DNA from: Cellulomonadaceae bacterium
GTDB lineage: Bacteria; Actinomycetota; Actinomycetes; Actinomycetales; Cellulomonadaceae
Reading direction: 5' to 3'
DNA length: 61,681 nucleotides
NCBI GenBank assembly: GCA_031256435.1
Contig: JAIRQO010000088.1
Coordinates: forward strand, 1 to 61,681
Under the pieces are notes generated by a model. That model ran no database searches. It was not told where the DNA came from and worked only from the letters and a program-made list of their open reading frames with translations. Every line of letters starts with the position of its first letter. Within the stretch, counting starts at the first letter, position 1. The position numbers were made by a program, and so were the translations under genes. This document shows positions 32,546-44,472 of the stretch, in pieces.

Positions 32546-32714
32546 CCCGCCTACCCGGGTGGTTGAGCCAGCACCGTCGGTTGACCCGCCTACCCGGGTG
32601 GTTGAGCCAGCACCGTCGGTTGACCCGCCTACCCGGGTGGTTGAGCCAGCGCCGTCGGTTGACCCGCCTACCCGGGTGGTTGAGCCAGCGCCGCAAGGCG
32701 CGACGGTCGAAACC
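32533..32714 (+). repeat. four 39-nt tandem units ending in a family A copy
   Basis: Units start at 32533, 32572, 32611 and 32650; each contains GTCGGTTGACCCGCC and GGGTGGTTGAGCCAG. The last unit runs into a full 37-nt family A element (32678-32714). The first unit overlaps the zur stop. Confidence 0.9.
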
Positions 32715-32732
32715 ACTGCGCCTCACCCCGTC

Positions 32733-32762
32733 ATCCTGCGGGCGCGCAGCGCCTCGCAGGAT
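32733..32762. repeat. family D hairpin, copy 1
   Basis: ATCCTGCG at left, CTCGCAGGAT at right around GCGCGCAGCGC. Related to the element at 38983-39014. It lies between convergent zur and the esterase gene and may act as a terminator. Confidence 0.6.
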
Positions 32763-32778
32763 CTCGCCTCACGCCTCC

Positions 32779-33603
32779 CTACCGCACGTTGCCACTGGAC
32801 ATCCCTGCCGTGGGGGCATCAAGCGGCAGCCACTCCAGCACATCCGCAATGGTGGTATCCCAGTAATCCCAATCGTGGCCACCGGGAGTCTCGCTGTACG
32901 TCACATTCAACGCCGTCCCGGCCACGGCATCACGGAACTCCCGGTTAGATGGAAGCAACCGATCCTCCGCGCCGCACGCCAGATACACGTCTGGTAACAG
33001 GAGTCTTTCTCCGGAGGCTCGTCGTCGTAACAATTGCCGTGCCGTGAACAGCGGGTTGTTGTCCGTGTTGACCGCCGAATCCACCGGGCCCAGGTACATC
33101 TGATACGGAACGTGCGCGCCGGGTCCCTGCCGCGCCGGGTCAAAGAGGTCCAGCGGAGCGGACAGGGAGGCGATGGCCCCAAAGGTGGTGTGGTACTTCA
33201 AACCGTTGCGCAGCGCCCCAAATCCGCCCATGGACAGCCCGGCAATGAAGGTGTCCTCGCGCGCGGAGGACAGCGGGAACATGCGCCTGGTCAGAGCCAC
33301 CAGTTCTTCTCCCACAAACGCGCCGTAGTTGGCATATGGGCCAGAGTCCACGTAGAAGGCGTTATCGCCCGAGGGCATGATGACGGCCAGGTTCCGATCC
33401 TCCGCCCAGCGCTGGATGCGCGTGCCCGTGACCCAATCCACGCTGGAACCCACCAAACCGTGGAGGAGATAGAGCGTTTTCAGGGGCTGAGTGCTGCCCA
33501 TCAGGGTCCCGTCATGGGCGTATTTGTCCACGGGCAACACCACGTGGAGGGGAACGGTCCGCCCCAAAGCGTTGGACATGACGGTGGCGTGGATCAAAGC
33601 CAT
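32779..33603 (-). CDS. esterase, EstA/tributyrin-type alpha/beta hydrolase
   Basis: 274 residues. Nucleophile elbow GLSMGGFGA, oxyanion region LLHGLVGSSVDW, late catalytic His in ETPGGHDWDYW. This family cleaves short acyl esters and includes esterase D and mycolyl-transferase-like enzymes. No signal peptide. It starts 5 nt after the uppS stop, so the two are co-transcribed. Confidence 0.88.
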   Translation of the reverse strand: MALIHATVMSNALGRTVPLHVVLPVDKYAHDGTLMGSTQPLKTLYLLHGLVGSSVDWVTGTRIQRWAEDRNLAVIMPSGDNAFYVDSGPYANYGAFVGEELVALTRRMFPLSSAREDTFIAGLSMGGFGALRNGLKYHTTFGAIASLSAPLDLFDPARQGPGAHVPYQMYLGPVDSAVNTDNNPLFTARQLLRRRASGERLLLPDVYLACGAEDRLLPSNREFRDAVAGTALNVTYSETPGGHDWDYWDTTIADVLEWLPLDAPTAGMSSGNVR

Positions 33604-33607
33604 GGGA

Positions 33608-34504
33608 TTACGCTCCTGCAGGTTCGTCGGGGATCATCTTGTCCACAGCGCCGCCGTAGCGCCGGTCTCGCTGCGCATAGGATTCGCACGCGCGCCACAG
33701 GTGACGGCGGTCCACATCCGGCCAGAGTTCGGGGATGAACATGAGTTCAGCGTAGGCGGATTGCCAGATCATGAAGTTGCTGAGGCGTTGTTCGCCGGAA
33801 CTGCGCAGGAAGAGGTCTACATCAGGGAGGTCTGGCTCATCCAGATAGCGCTGGATGGTCTTCTCTGTGATCCGAGCCGGGTTGAGTTTCCCGCGTTTGA
33901 CCTGCTCAGCAATGGCGGCAGCGGCGTCTGCTATCTCAGCGCGCCCGCCATAGTTCACGCACATGGTCAAGGTGGTGCCGGTGTTGTGCCGGGTCATTTC
34001 CTCGGCCACCTCGAGTTCGCGAATGACTGATCCCCACAGGCGCGGGCGGCGCCCCGCCCAGCGGATGCGCACCCCCCAGGAGGACATCTCATCACGACGA
34101 GACCTGATGATGTCCCGGCAAAACCCCAGCAAGAACCGCACTTCTTCTGGGGATCGCCTCCAGTTTTCTGTGCTGAAAGCGTAGGCGGAGATGTGCTGAA
34201 TCCCGAGTTCCACCGCGCCGGCCACCACATCCAGGAGGCGCTTTTCCCCCTCTTTGTGCCCTTCAATCCTGCTCAGGCCGCGCTCGTTGGCCCACCGGCC
34301 GTTGCCGTCCATCACCACGGCAATGTGCTTCGGCAGGCGATCCGCAGGGATCCTGGGCGGCATGGCACCAGACGGGTGCGCGGGAGGGTTGACGTATCCG
34401 GCCGGGTTGGTACCAAGCAGGGTGGTACCGGACGGGGTGGTACCGGACGGGTTGGTACCAAGCAGGGTGGTACCGGACGGGGTGGCTGAAGCGGGCACGG
34501 TCAC
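33608..34504 (-). CDS. uppS: isoprenyl transferase with repetitive N-terminus
   Basis: The conserved enzyme begins near [20 protein letters not shown] (codon at 34363). Motifs: [10 protein letters not shown] (catalytic Asp), FSTENWRR and [15 protein letters not shown]. It makes the long-chain polyprenyl diphosphate for cell wall carriers. A GTG at 34504 gives a 47-residue N-terminal extension made of a 45-nt unit repeated twice (34404 and 34449), encoding [10 protein letters not shown]. The true start may be either codon. Confidence 0.92.
   Translation of the reverse strand: MTVPASATPSGTTLLGTNPSGTTPSGTTLLGTNPAGYVNPPAHPSGAMPPRIPADRLPKHIAVVMDGNGRWANERGLSRIEGHKEGEKRLLDVVAGAVELGIQHISAYAFSTENWRRSPEEVRFLLGFCRDIIRSRRDEMSSWGVRIRWAGRRPRLWGSVIRELEVAEEMTRHNTGTTLTMCVNYGGRAEIADAAAAIAEQVKRGKLNPARITEKTIQRYLDEPDLPDVDLFLRSSGEQRLSNFMIWQSAYAELMFIPELWPDVDRRHLWRACESYAQRDRRYGGAVDKMIPDEPAGA
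34404..34493. repeat. 45-nt tandem duplication in the 5' region of uppS
   Basis: Two units from 34404 and 34449, each beginning GGGTTGGTACCAAGCAGGG and itself containing GGTACCGGACGGG twice. Read in frame. Confidence 0.85.
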
Positions 34505-34571
34505 ACTGTACCTGCGCCGCCTAGGCTTTTTGTGCCCCCACCTAGTTGTGGGGGTGTGGACGTACGCGTAC

Positions 34572-34679
34572 GGGCACTCATACGCGTACCGGCGCACCCC
34601 CACGGCAATCTGCATGCGCTTGGGTGAGTGGGTGGTTGAATGTGGGGCACTCATACGCGTACCGGCGCACCCCCACGGC
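34572..34679. repeat. direct repeat between recO and uppS
   Basis: Two near-identical 35-nt copies at 34572-34606 and 34645-34679, sharing CACTCATACGCGTACCGG and GCACCCCCACGGC, 73 nt apart. The intervening sequence has no gene. The second copy ends just before the recO stop (34687). Confidence 0.8.
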
Positions 34680-34686
34680 GGTATGG

Positions 34687-35415
34687 TCAGGTACGGTCCA
34701 CGTGTTTGAGGGAGCGCAGCGAGCGTTCCAAGTGATACTGCGTGAAGGCGGCAATGAGTCCGCTGGCTTCCGCGCGCGTGCGCGTGTTCTGCGATTCTGC
34801 CGTCGGCCAATCGCCGGAAATCAGCGCCCCCAGCAGGGTGAACGCATCGGGCGAAAGCGCTGCGGAACCTGGCGGCCTGCAAGCGGGACACACGGCCCCA
34901 CCCAGAGGGACGGAAAACGCCGCGTGCGGTCCTGGCGCTCCACACCGGGCGCAATTCAGCAGGCTCGGTGCCCACCCTGCCACCCCAAAGGCGCGCATCA
35001 GGTACGAGTCCAACACCAACGGAGCCGGGTGTTCCCCGTCCGCGAGCGCCTTAAGCGCACCCTTGAGCAGCCAGAACTGTTGCACGGCTGGCTGACCTTC
35101 ATCCACCAACCGATCCGCCGCTTCACACATCGCTGCCGCGGCCGTGTAGGCCGCGTAGTCGTCGCAAATGGGACGCGCATATGGGCCGGTGGTCTCTACC
35201 TGCGAGACAGTGTCCAGCGTGCGTCCCGTGTAACACTGCACGTCAACCACCATGAACGGTTCGAGCCGTGCCCCAATGCGCGACGATGTTCGCCGCACCC
35301 CGCGTCCTACGGCGCGAAATTTCCCGTGGGTGTACCCGAGCATCGTGATGATGCGGTCCGCCTCGCCCAACTTATGCGTGCGCAACACCACCGCCTCGTC
35401 ACGATACGTGGGCAT
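34687..35415 (-). CDS. recO: DNA repair protein RecO
   Basis: 242 residues. N-terminal OB fold ([20 protein letters not shown], then [18 protein letters not shown]) and a C-terminal helical domain with the zinc cysteines CARCG and CPACR. It loads RecA with RecR on gapped DNA. It lies between leuA and uppS as in other actinobacteria. Confidence 0.95.
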   Translation of the reverse strand: MPTYRDEAVVLRTHKLGEADRIITMLGYTHGKFRAVGRGVRRTSSRIGARLEPFMVVDVQCYTGRTLDTVSQVETTGPYARPICDDYAAYTAAAAMCEAADRLVDEGQPAVQQFWLLKGALKALADGEHPAPLVLDSYLMRAFGVAGWAPSLLNCARCGAPGPHAAFSVPLGGAVCPACRPPGSAALSPDAFTLLGALISGDWPTAESQNTRTRAEASGLIAAFTQYHLERSLRSLKHVDRT

Positions 35416-35473
35416 GGTGCTCCTTTGGCGTTGCGCGGACTGTTCGTCGGTAGAGCAGGGCCGCTGGCCCGTG

Positions 35474-35512
35474 TCGAAACCACGAACACCACCTGGAAAT
35501 CCGTGGTTTCGA
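35474..35512. repeat. hairpin between leuA and recO
   Basis: Perfect 11-bp arms TCGAAACCACG (35474-35484) and CGTGGTTTCGA (35502-35512). Shares the CGAAACC end of family A. Possibly a terminator for leuA. Confidence 0.5.
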
Positions 35513-35572
35513 GACGCCCTGCGGGCTCCTCAACCGACGGTGGGGGGAAGGCTTGTGGGGTAACTTGTCGGG

Positions 35573-35617
35573 GTCCCCGCAAAGTATTCGCAGCGTAGCA
35601 GCGAAACTTTGTGGGGT
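35573..35617. repeat. family C hairpin, copy 1
   Basis: 45 nt. GTCCCCGCAAAGTATTCG at left and CGAAACTTTGTGGGG at right pair with bulges. The copy at 40693-40737 has the same length. It ends 4 nt before the leuA stop codon. Confidence 0.75.
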
Positions 35618-35620
35618 GAC

Positions 35621-37438
<1,818 letters not shown>

Positions 37439-37611
37439 CTACCGGCGCGCGTTCGCTGGGGTGGGCAACAGTGCCGAGGGCTGCATCGTGGTGGCGCTCG
37501 TCATGGGTTGATGCGGGAAATTTCACGCCCTGCGGCGTATCGGCGGGCATGACGGCAGGCGGCGGACTACTCTCTGGCTTATCCCGTTGTTCCAAAATGA
37601 AGGATGAAACC

Positions 37612-38724
37612 GTGGCTAACACCGCTGGTGATGCACCAAAAAAGAAGTCTGCCAACAAAGCCCCGCTGACGGAAGAGGAAGCGGCCGCCAAGAAGGCTGC
37701 CGCAGCCGCCGCTCGGAAGGCCAAAGCGGCCGAGGCCAAGGCCGCTAAGGCTGTGGAGGCGGCATCGGCTGATGTGGCTGACGCGTCTGATTCGACGACG
37801 GCTGCCGAGGCAGCCGAGGTGGGTGCCGGCGCGGTTGCCGCAGCGCCGAAGAAGGCACGTGCTGCCAAGGCAACCGTTGCCAAAGCGAGCAAGGAACCCA
37901 AGGAGCGGATTTTCACTCCCACTCCTGAGGCCAAAGCAAAGGCCACCCGGAACCGGATCATTGCGTGGATCTGCTGGGCGCTGGCGATTGCTGGCGAGGC
38001 CGTGGCCATCTTTGTGGTGTTGCGGCCTTCTGCCGACGACGTGGTGGCGCACCAGGGCTTCCCGCAGAACCGCTGGTGGGTGCTCATTGCCATGATCGTG
38101 GTGATTGGTGCGTTGGCTGTGGCTGGCTCGCTCTTGTGGAAGAAGGCCAACCGCTTAGATCCCGCCTCCCGCAAGGACACGGTGCGCTTCTTTGTGCAGA
38201 ACCAGTTGGGCGCCATTGTGACGATTATTGCGTTCCTGCCGCTGATTATTCTGATATTCCTCAACAAGGACATGGACCAGAAGCAGAAAACTATTGCCGG
38301 AATCATCGGCATTGTGGTGGCGCTGGGCGCTACCGCTGCGGGCGTGGACACCAAGCCGTTCAGCCAGGAACAGGCCGCCGTGGAATCTCAGGTGGTCACC
38401 TCCTTGACAGGCAAGGACGAGGTTTTCTTCACTGCTGGTGGCAAGGTCATGCACTTGTGCGAGGGCGTTTCTGACTTAGCCAACTCCACGGTGGAGTCTG
38501 GGACCACCGCCGAAGCGTTTGCCGAGGGCAAGCAGGGCATCACCCTGAAGCTCACCCAAGAGTTGAACCAGTGCGGCTTGGCCGTGCCCGCCAACATTGA
38601 CGAGATCACGGACTGGGTCCGCACCGCTCGCGGCGAGCGCGCCGGCACCGACACCGGTACGGACACTGGCACCACGGACACTGGCACAGACACTACGGAT
38701 GACACGAGCACCGAGGACAACTAA
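37612..38724 (+). CDS. Ala/Lys-rich four-TM membrane protein
   Basis: About 370 residues from a GTG at 37612 with AAGGA 7 nt upstream. An N-terminal 100-residue Ala/Lys/Glu-rich region is followed by four membrane helices (IIAWICWALAIAGEAVAIF, then WVLIAMIVVIGALAVAG, then AIVTIIAFLPLIILIFL, then a fourth). The outer or terminal domain carries two Cys (HLCEGV, NQCGLAV), and the tail repeats TDTGTDTG. No family named. It interrupts the era-leuA backbone. Confidence 0.8.
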   Translation: MANTAGDAPKKKSANKAPLTEEEAAAKKAAAAAARKAKAAEAKAAKAVEAASADVADASDSTTAAEAAEVGAGAVAAAPKKARAAKATVAKASKEPKERIFTPTPEAKAKATRNRIIAWICWALAIAGEAVAIFVVLRPSADDVVAHQGFPQNRWWVLIAMIVVIGALAVAGSLLWKKANRLDPASRKDTVRFFVQNQLGAIVTIIAFLPLIILIFLNKDMDQKQKTIAGIIGIVVALGATAAGVDTKPFSQEQAAVESQVVTSLTGKDEVFFTAGGKVMHLCEGVSDLANSTVESGTTAEAFAEGKQGITLKLTQELNQCGLAVPANIDEITDWVRTARGERAGTDTGTDTGTTDTGTDTTDDTSTEDN

Positions 38725-38731
38725 CTCGGGC

Positions 38732-38768
38732 GGTTGAGCCAGCGCCTTCCGGCGCGTCGGTCGAAACC
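38732..38768 (+). repeat. family A repeat, copy 4
   Basis: 37 nt, starts GGTTGAGCCAGCGCC and ends CGGTCGAAACC, placed 7 nt after the preceding stop. It probably acts as or near a terminator. Confidence 0.85.
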
Positions 38769-38827
38769 CTGTGGGCAACATCCCCACCCACCACCATCCT
38801 GGGTCCGGATCACATCCCCACCCACCA

Positions 38828-38886
38828 TCCTGGGTCCGGAAAAGTTACCCAATGAGCCCCATTAGGTAAGATATCCGGACCCAGGA
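38828..38886. repeat. family B stem-loop, copy 3
   Basis: 59 nt, outer arms TCCTGGGTCCGGA and TCCGGACCCAGGA as at 28301, inner arms TTACCCAATG and CATTAGGTAA with one mismatch. Confidence 0.85.
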
Positions 38887-38982
38887 CGTAAAAACCACCC
38901 TCAATCCGGACCCACAACCACTACATAAAGCCAACCGGAATCTCGTCGGTCGAAACCCCTGCGGACGCAGGGACCACACGTC

Positions 38983-39014
38983 ATTCTGCGAGCGCCAAAG
39001 GCGCCTCGCAGAAT
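38983..39014. repeat. family D hairpin, copy 2
   Basis: ATTCTGCGAG and CTCGCAGAAT, perfect arms, around GCGCC-AAA-GGCGC. It lies between convergent genes, so it can end both transcripts. The whole gap 38725-39053 holds only repeats. Confidence 0.75.
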
Positions 39015-39053
39015 CTCGTCTCGGCGCTTGTCCCGTTCCTTTTCTCGGGACTC

Positions 39054-39776
39054 TTAGTCCGTGCGGCGGCGGAGGGTGAGGATGCCTAGGGCTATGGAGC
39101 CGATGATCCAGAGCACTACCACCACCAGGTCCGTGGCGATCTCCCCTAGGCCCTGCCCTGCGGTGACTTTCTGCATGGCATCCACGGAATAGGTCAATGG
39201 CAGCACGTTGGCAATCCATTGCAGAGCCGTGGGCATGGCCTCGCGCGGCAGGAAGATTCCCGCAGTGAAGATCTGCGGCACAATCACCAGCGGCAACATC
39301 TGGACTGCTTGGAATTCGGTGCGGGCCACAGCGGACGCAGCCAACCCCAGCGCGCAGCCGAGCACGGCACTCAGCATGGCCACCAGGATCATCAGCGGCA
39401 CGGAACCCGCCATGTCCATCCCCACAGCGAGCGCAAAACCCGTCACCACCAACGCCTGAATCACGGAGAGCGAACCGAACGCCAGCACGTACCCGCCCAT
39501 CAGGTCCCCCTTCCGCAAAGGGGTGGTCATCAGACGCTCCAACGTCCCGGAGGACCGTTCCCGCTGCGTGGTGATGGACGTAATCAGGAACATCACAAAC
39601 AGCGGAAAGAAGCCAATCAGCACGGGCCCAAACCGATCCAACGTGTCCGTCCCGTGGAACATCCACGCAATCAGACCCACAATGAGGCACGGCAACACCA
39701 TAATCATGGCGATGGTGCGCGGATCGCTCCGCAGTTGAGTGAGCACGCGCTTGGCGGTCACCAGAGTGAGCCTCAT
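39054..39776 (-). CDS. ABC-2 type transporter permease
   Basis: 240 residues with six hydrophobic helices; the segment FLITSITTQRERSSGTLERL is typical of DrrB/ABC-2 permeases. It exports a drug, lipid or polysaccharide together with the upstream ATPase. The start overlaps the ATPase stop (ATGA). Confidence 0.9.
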   Translation of the reverse strand: MRLTLVTAKRVLTQLRSDPRTIAMIMVLPCLIVGLIAWMFHGTDTLDRFGPVLIGFFPLFVMFLITSITTQRERSSGTLERLMTTPLRKGDLMGGYVLAFGSLSVIQALVVTGFALAVGMDMAGSVPLMILVAMLSAVLGCALGLAASAVARTEFQAVQMLPLVIVPQIFTAGIFLPREAMPTALQWIANVLPLTYSVDAMQKVTAGQGLGEIATDLVVVVLWIIGSIALGILTLRRRTD

Positions 39777-40516
39777 GAGGCGCTCCCTTCGCGGTCAATC
39801 AGGGCGAGGAACGCGGACTCAGCGTCCGTGGTTCCCGTGTCCGCCAGCAAGTCATCCGGCGTGGTGCTCGCCATAACTCGGCCGTCACGCATCAAAATCA
39901 GGCGGTCGCACCGGCTCGCCTCGTCCATCACGTGGCTGGACACCACGAGGGTTCGGCCATCATCGGCTAACCGTCGGAACAACTCCCACAATGCTCTGCG
40001 AAGCACGGGGTCAAGCCCCACGGTGGGTTCGTCGAGGATGATGAGTTCTGGATTCCCGACGAATGTGGCGGCCAGGGACGCGCGCGAACGTTCACCACCA
40101 CTGAGAGACGCGATGCGCTGTGCCGCATGGAACGTGAGGTCCACGGATGTGAGCGCTGCATCCACGGCGTCTTTGGCGTCGGAGCCGCGTAGTCCCGCAA
40201 GGGACGCGAAGTACTCCACGTTGGCGCGAACCGTGAGATCGGCGTACACCGAGGCCGCCTGGGTGTCATACCCCACGCGTCGCCTGAGGGCTGCTGCGCC
40301 CGCTGGTTCGCCGAGCACCGTTAACTCGCCGGTGACGTTGTCCTGAACGCCCACCATGGCACGCATGAGGGTTGTTTTCCCGGAGCCCGATGGGCCGAGG
40401 AGTCCAGTCACGTGCCCGGCTGGGATGTCCAGATCCACGCCGTGCAGGATGTCCTTGCCGCCGCGTACAACGGACAAGCCTCGGGCCCGAACGGCGCTAG
40501 TTGGTGCTGCTGTCAC
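39773..40516 (-). CDS. ABC transporter ATP-binding protein (ABC-2 partner)
   Basis: About 247 residues from the GTG at 40516. Walker A GPSGSGKTT, signature LSGGERSR, Walker B LIILDEPTVGLDP, switch His in VSSHVMDEA. Drug-resistance/export type. Substrate unknown. This pair is an insertion between era and leuA. Confidence 0.92.
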   Translation of the reverse strand: MTAAPTSAVRARGLSVVRGGKDILHGVDLDIPAGHVTGLLGPSGSGKTTLMRAMVGVQDNVTGELTVLGEPAGAAALRRRVGYDTQAASVYADLTVRANVEYFASLAGLRGSDAKDAVDAALTSVDLTFHAAQRIASLSGGERSRASLAATFVGNPELIILDEPTVGLDPVLRRALWELFRRLADDGRTLVVSSHVMDEASRCDRLILMRDGRVMASTTPDDLLADTGTTDAESAFLALIDREGSAS

Positions 40517-40755
40517 GCGGGAATCGTAGCGCAGACAAGGCTTCGGGTTGTGGACAATCACTCAACTCACCGTCATACTGCACGGAGGATCGCGTGAGCG
40601 ATTCGCAGTTGCAGTATCTTTCTTGCCTCAGGAGAGATTCTGCGATTCCGCTCCGCTCCACGCAGAATGACGGGTGGGGTGGGGCCGCCGGGGTCCCCGC
40701 GAAGTATTCCGAGTGGAGCGAGGAAACTTCGTGGGGTGGAACCGCCGGGGGTGTC
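40517..40755. repeat. repeat-filled gap with family C and D elements
   Basis: A family C copy lies at 40693-40737, starting GTCCCCGCGAAGTATTCC and ending GGAAACTTCGTGGGGT, same length as at 35573. Upstream are D-like segments (TCATACTGCACGGAGG, ATTCTGCGATTCCGC). No gene. Confidence 0.65.
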
Positions 40756-41706
40756 CTAGAACCCCAGCTTGCGTAACTGTTTGGGGTCGCGTTGCCAGTC
40801 TTTGGCTACTTTGACGTGCAGGTTCAGGTACACGCGGGTGCCGAGCAGTTTCTCAATGCCGTGCCTTGCCGTGGTCCCAATCTCCCTCAGCCTGGACCCA
40901 CCGCGTCCAATGATGATGGCCTTCTGGGAATCGCGTTCCACATACACGGACACGTGGACGTCCAACAGTTCAGGCACGCCGTCTGCTTCATCCCCGGAAC
41001 CCGGACGCGGCAGAATCTCATCCACCACAACCGCCAACGAGTGTGGCAACTCGTCCCGCACGCCTTCCAGCGCAGCCTCGCGCACTAACTCGGCCACCAT
41101 CAACTGTTCCGGCTCGTCCGTCAACTCGCCGCCGGGATACAGTTCGGGACCCTCGGGCAGGTACCCAATCAGCAGGTTTTCCAACTCGTCCACTTGGTAC
41201 CCGTCCTTGGCCGATACGGGAATGATGGCACTCCAGTTCCGATCCAAGGATACGGCCAGGTTGTCCACGGCAATCAGGTGTTCGGCCAGCCGTTCGCGGT
41301 CCACCACGTCAGCCTTGGTCACCACGGCCACCACGGGAATGGACCGACGCCCAATCATCAGGGGAGCCAACTGTTCGGCAATGAATCGATCCCCCGGCCC
41401 CACCTTCTGATCGGCGGGCATGCAAAAAGCGATCACGTCCACCTCGCCCAAGGTCCCGGCCACTAGGTCATTCAGCCTCTGCCCCAGCAGCGTTTTGGGC
41501 CGGTGTAATCCGGGGGTGTCCACCAGAATCAACTGCGCGTTCTCGCGGTGAACAATCCCACGGATCGTGTGGCGCGTAGTCTGGGGACGGGCGGACATGA
41601 TGGCCACCTTCTCCCCCACCATAGCGTTGGTCAGCGTGGACTTGCCCACGTTGGGGCGCCCCACCACGCAGGCGAACCCGGACCGGTGTGCAGGCGTGTC
41701 TGTCAT
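40756..41706 (-). CDS. era: GTPase Era
   Basis: 316 residues. G1 GRPNVGKS, G3 DTPGLH, G4 TKAD, and a C-terminal KH domain with GRGGSRLREIG that binds the 3' end of 16S rRNA. It helps mature the 30S subunit. Last gene of the phoH-ybeY-corC-era run; the start overlaps the preceding stop (ATGA). Confidence 0.97.
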   Translation of the reverse strand: MTDTPAHRSGFACVVGRPNVGKSTLTNAMVGEKVAIMSARPQTTRHTIRGIVHRENAQLILVDTPGLHRPKTLLGQRLNDLVAGTLGEVDVIAFCMPADQKVGPGDRFIAEQLAPLMIGRRSIPVVAVVTKADVVDRERLAEHLIAVDNLAVSLDRNWSAIIPVSAKDGYQVDELENLLIGYLPEGPELYPGGELTDEPEQLMVAELVREAALEGVRDELPHSLAVVVDEILPRPGSGDEADGVPELLDVHVSVYVERDSQKAIIIGRGGSRLREIGTTARHGIEKLLGTRVYLNLHVKVAKDWQRDPKQLRKLGF

Positions 41707-43043
41707 GATTCCATCCTTGCCGTCTCGGCCTCAGTTCGCTCACTGTGCGGGTGTTTACCCTGGTCATTGTCAGAATTCACGCGGCTCACCAACACGGTTT
41801 CCACTTGCTTGCGGCGCCCGCCCACGCGCTCAGCCGCCAAATTGACACCTTCATAGGTGGCCTGTGAACCGGCGAGTGGCACTTTGCCCAAGGCCTTGGC
41901 CAGCAAACCGCCCACCGTGTCCACATCATCGTCGTCGAGGCGAAGCCCAAACAAATCACCCAACTCGTCCACGGGCAAACGCGCGGGAACCCGGTACACG
42001 CCGGCTTTGACTTCCTCAGGCTCGGCAAAACGAGCCACGTCATGCTCGTCCGTCAACTCTCCCACAAGTTCTTCCAGAATGTCCTCAATGGTGACAAGCC
42101 CAGCAATCCCGCCGTATTCATCCACGACGACGGCAATGTGTGACGCCCGCGTCTGCATGTCACGCAGGAGGTCATCAATGGGCTTGGATTCCGGGACAAA
42201 AGCGCAGGGGCGCACGGTACCGCGCACCGCTCTGTCCCCGGCGAGCGGGTCAGCCTCCAACGTCCGCGCGATATCCTTCAGGTAAGCAATGCCTACCATG
42301 TCATCCAAGTCACTGCCGGTCACAGGAACGCGCGAATATCCGGAGCGCAGGAATAAGCGCATCGCGTTGCGCAGCGTGGCGTCTCCGGCAATGGTGACCA
42401 TCTCCGTGCGGGGCACCATGATCTCGCGGACGTAGGTGTCACCCAGGTCAAACACGTTGGTGATGAGTTCACGTTCGTCAGACTCAATCACCTCATTGTC
42501 CCCCGCTCGGTCCACCATCTCCCGGAGATATTCCTCTTGGTGGCCATCAGGATCGTCGCCCGTGTGGTCATGCTTGGCCGCCCACCCTGTCAAAGCCGTC
42601 ACGGCACTAATCAGGCCGGTGAGCCGGAGAATCACGTTGGTGGGGCGCCGGAAGCCGAGTTGCCTGGGGCTCACCTGAGCCATGAACAATCCAGCAATCA
42701 GGCCCACGGCTGCTACTACCAGCAGGACGTGCCACCAGTGCGGAAGCCACCGAGCAATCAGGAGCGTCAGAGATGCCGCGCCAATCAACTCGGCGGTGGT
42801 ACGGATCACGGAGAGGGACGCCACCGTGGCGGTGGGGTCCACGGACAACTGCTTGGCGCGCCGAATCCGCGCCGCACGCGCCTTTGCCGAGTGGCCCGTG
42901 GTGCGCTCGGCTTCCGCTAACTCGTCAGCCAGGGAGGTGCGCGTCACGCGCAGCACGGCAGCGGCGGCGGCGGACACTAACCCGGCCAATACCCAAGCAA
43001 GCAGGGCAACAACTATCAGGGCCACGGTGGTTCCAGACATCAT
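41703..43043 (-). CDS. HlyC/CorC-type CBS-domain membrane protein
   Basis: 446 residues. N-terminal membrane domain (CNNM/DUF21-like helices), two CBS domains ([32 protein letters not shown]) and a C-terminal CorC/HlyC transporter-associated domain ([14 protein letters not shown]). Members affect magnesium or cobalt efflux. It overlaps both ybeY and era by ATGA, forming one translational unit. Confidence 0.93.
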   Translation of the reverse strand: MMSGTTVALIVVALLAWVLAGLVSAAAAAVLRVTRTSLADELAEAERTTGHSAKARAARIRRAKQLSVDPTATVASLSVIRTTAELIGAASLTLLIARWLPHWWHVLLVVAAVGLIAGLFMAQVSPRQLGFRRPTNVILRLTGLISAVTALTGWAAKHDHTGDDPDGHQEEYLREMVDRAGDNEVIESDERELITNVFDLGDTYVREIMVPRTEMVTIAGDATLRNAMRLFLRSGYSRVPVTGSDLDDMVGIAYLKDIARTLEADPLAGDRAVRGTVRPCAFVPESKPIDDLLRDMQTRASHIAVVVDEYGGIAGLVTIEDILEELVGELTDEHDVARFAEPEEVKAGVYRVPARLPVDELGDLFGLRLDDDDVDTVGGLLAKALGKVPLAGSQATYEGVNLAAERVGGRRKQVETVLVSRVNSDNDQGKHPHSERTEAETARMES

Positions 43044-43507
43044 GCCCCCTGACTTGCCAGGAAGGTGAGCAGGAGTTGACGTTGCAACGTGAACATCTCG
43101 CGCTCCTCCTCCGGTTCGGCGTGGTCAAAGCCCAGCAAATGCAGGATGCCGTGCGTGGTCAGGAGCAAGAGTTCATCCACTTGCGAGTGTCCCGCTGCGC
43201 GGGCTTGCTGCGCCGCCACTTCCGGGCAGAGCACAATGTCCCCCAAGGTCCCTGGCCCAGAAAGCGCATTAGCGCTGCCGGGACGCAGTTCATCCATGGG
43301 GAAACTGAGCACGTCCGTGGGGCCGGGCTCATCCATCCAGCGCACATGCAGGTCCGTCATGGTGGGGACATCCACCAACAGGATGGCCAACTCGGCAGCG
43401 GGGTGAACGTGCAGGGAATCCAGCACAAAGCGCGCGAGTTCTGACAACTCGGCTTCCTTCAACCCTTCCACCGGAAAGCCGGACTCGTTATTGACGTCAA
43501 TACTCAT
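43040..43507 (-). CDS. ybeY: endoribonuclease YbeY
   Basis: 155 residues from the ATG at 43507 (ATGA overlap with phoH). The zinc motif is [11 protein letters not shown]. It matures the 16S rRNA 3' end and takes part in ribosome quality control together with Era. Confidence 0.95.
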   Translation of the reverse strand: MSIDVNNESGFPVEGLKEAELSELARFVLDSLHVHPAAELAILLVDVPTMTDLHVRWMDEPGPTDVLSFPMDELRPGSANALSGPGTLGDIVLCPEVAAQQARAAGHSQVDELLLLTTHGILHLLGFDHAEPEEEREMFTLQRQLLLTFLASQGA

Positions 43508-44472
43508 GTGTTGTCCTCCCACCGCGCGTACGCGTCCACAATTTCCCCCACCAATCGGTGCCGCACCACATCGGCCGAACTCAGATCACAAAACTCTATG
43601 TCCTCCACGGCGCCGAGTACATCCCGCACTACCCTCAAGCCGGATCTGGTGCCACCAGGTAGATCGATTTGGGTTTCATCCCCCGTGATCACCATGGTGG
43701 AGCCGAATCCCAACCGCGTGAGGAACATCTTCATCTGCTCGGGCGTGGTGTTTTGCGCTTCATCCAGAATGACAAAGGCGTTGGACAGCGAGCGCCCCCG
43801 CAAGAACGCCAGCGGGGCCACCTCAATGGTGCCGTTCTCAATCAGTTTGGCAATGCTGGCCGCATCCATCATGTCATGCAGAGCGTCATAGAGCGGGCGC
43901 AGGTACGGGTCAATCTTGTCGCTCAGCGTGCCTGGCAGAAAGCCGAGTTTCTCCCCTGCCTCTACTGCGGGCCGGGACAGGATCAGGCGTGACACCTGCT
44001 GCTCGCTCAATGCTTGGACCGCTTTGGCCATGGCTAGGTAGGTTTTCCCCGTCCCGGCAGGTCCGATGCCAAAGGTGATGGTGTTGGCGTCAATGGCGTC
44101 CACGTAATGCTTTTGGCCCAAGGACTTGGGGCGGATTGCACGGCCCCGGTGGGTCACGATGGCCTCGGTAAACACCTCGGCGGGACGTTGTTGTACGACG
44201 GCGCTGCGCGCGTCTGCCAGCATGGCTGCGGATTTGTGGACCACGTCCTGGGTGAGCGGCGTACCCGTGTGGGCAATCTCTACTAACTCATCAATGAGCG
44301 TTCCCACAATGGCAAGGTCTGACGACGATCCTGACGCGCTCACCTGGTTTCCGCGAGCGTGAATCTCCACCTGGGGAAAGGCGTCCTCCACGGCTTTCAA
44401 CACAGCGTCACCCGGGCCGAATACGGCTGCGGGATCTACGGAGGACGGGATGACCGTGCGATACATGGACAC
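43504..44472 (-). CDS. phoH: PhoH-family ATPase
   Basis: Up to 322 residues; a GTG at 44472 or an ATG at 44466. Walker [12 protein letters not shown], Walker [11 protein letters not shown], plus an N-terminal KH-like part. PhoH proteins are ATPases linked to RNA metabolism and pair with YbeY. The stop of the HIT gene directly abuts the start. Confidence 0.95.
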   Translation of the reverse strand: MSMYRTVIPSSVDPAAVFGPGDAVLKAVEDAFPQVEIHARGNQVSASGSSSDLAIVGTLIDELVEIAHTGTPLTQDVVHKSAAMLADARSAVVQQRPAEVFTEAIVTHRGRAIRPKSLGQKHYVDAIDANTITFGIGPAGTGKTYLAMAKAVQALSEQQVSRLILSRPAVEAGEKLGFLPGTLSDKIDPYLRPLYDALHDMMDAASIAKLIENGTIEVAPLAFLRGRSLSNAFVILDEAQNTTPEQMKMFLTRLGFGSTMVITGDETQIDLPGGTRSGLRVVRDVLGAVEDIEFCDLSSADVVRHRLVGEIVDAYARWEDNT

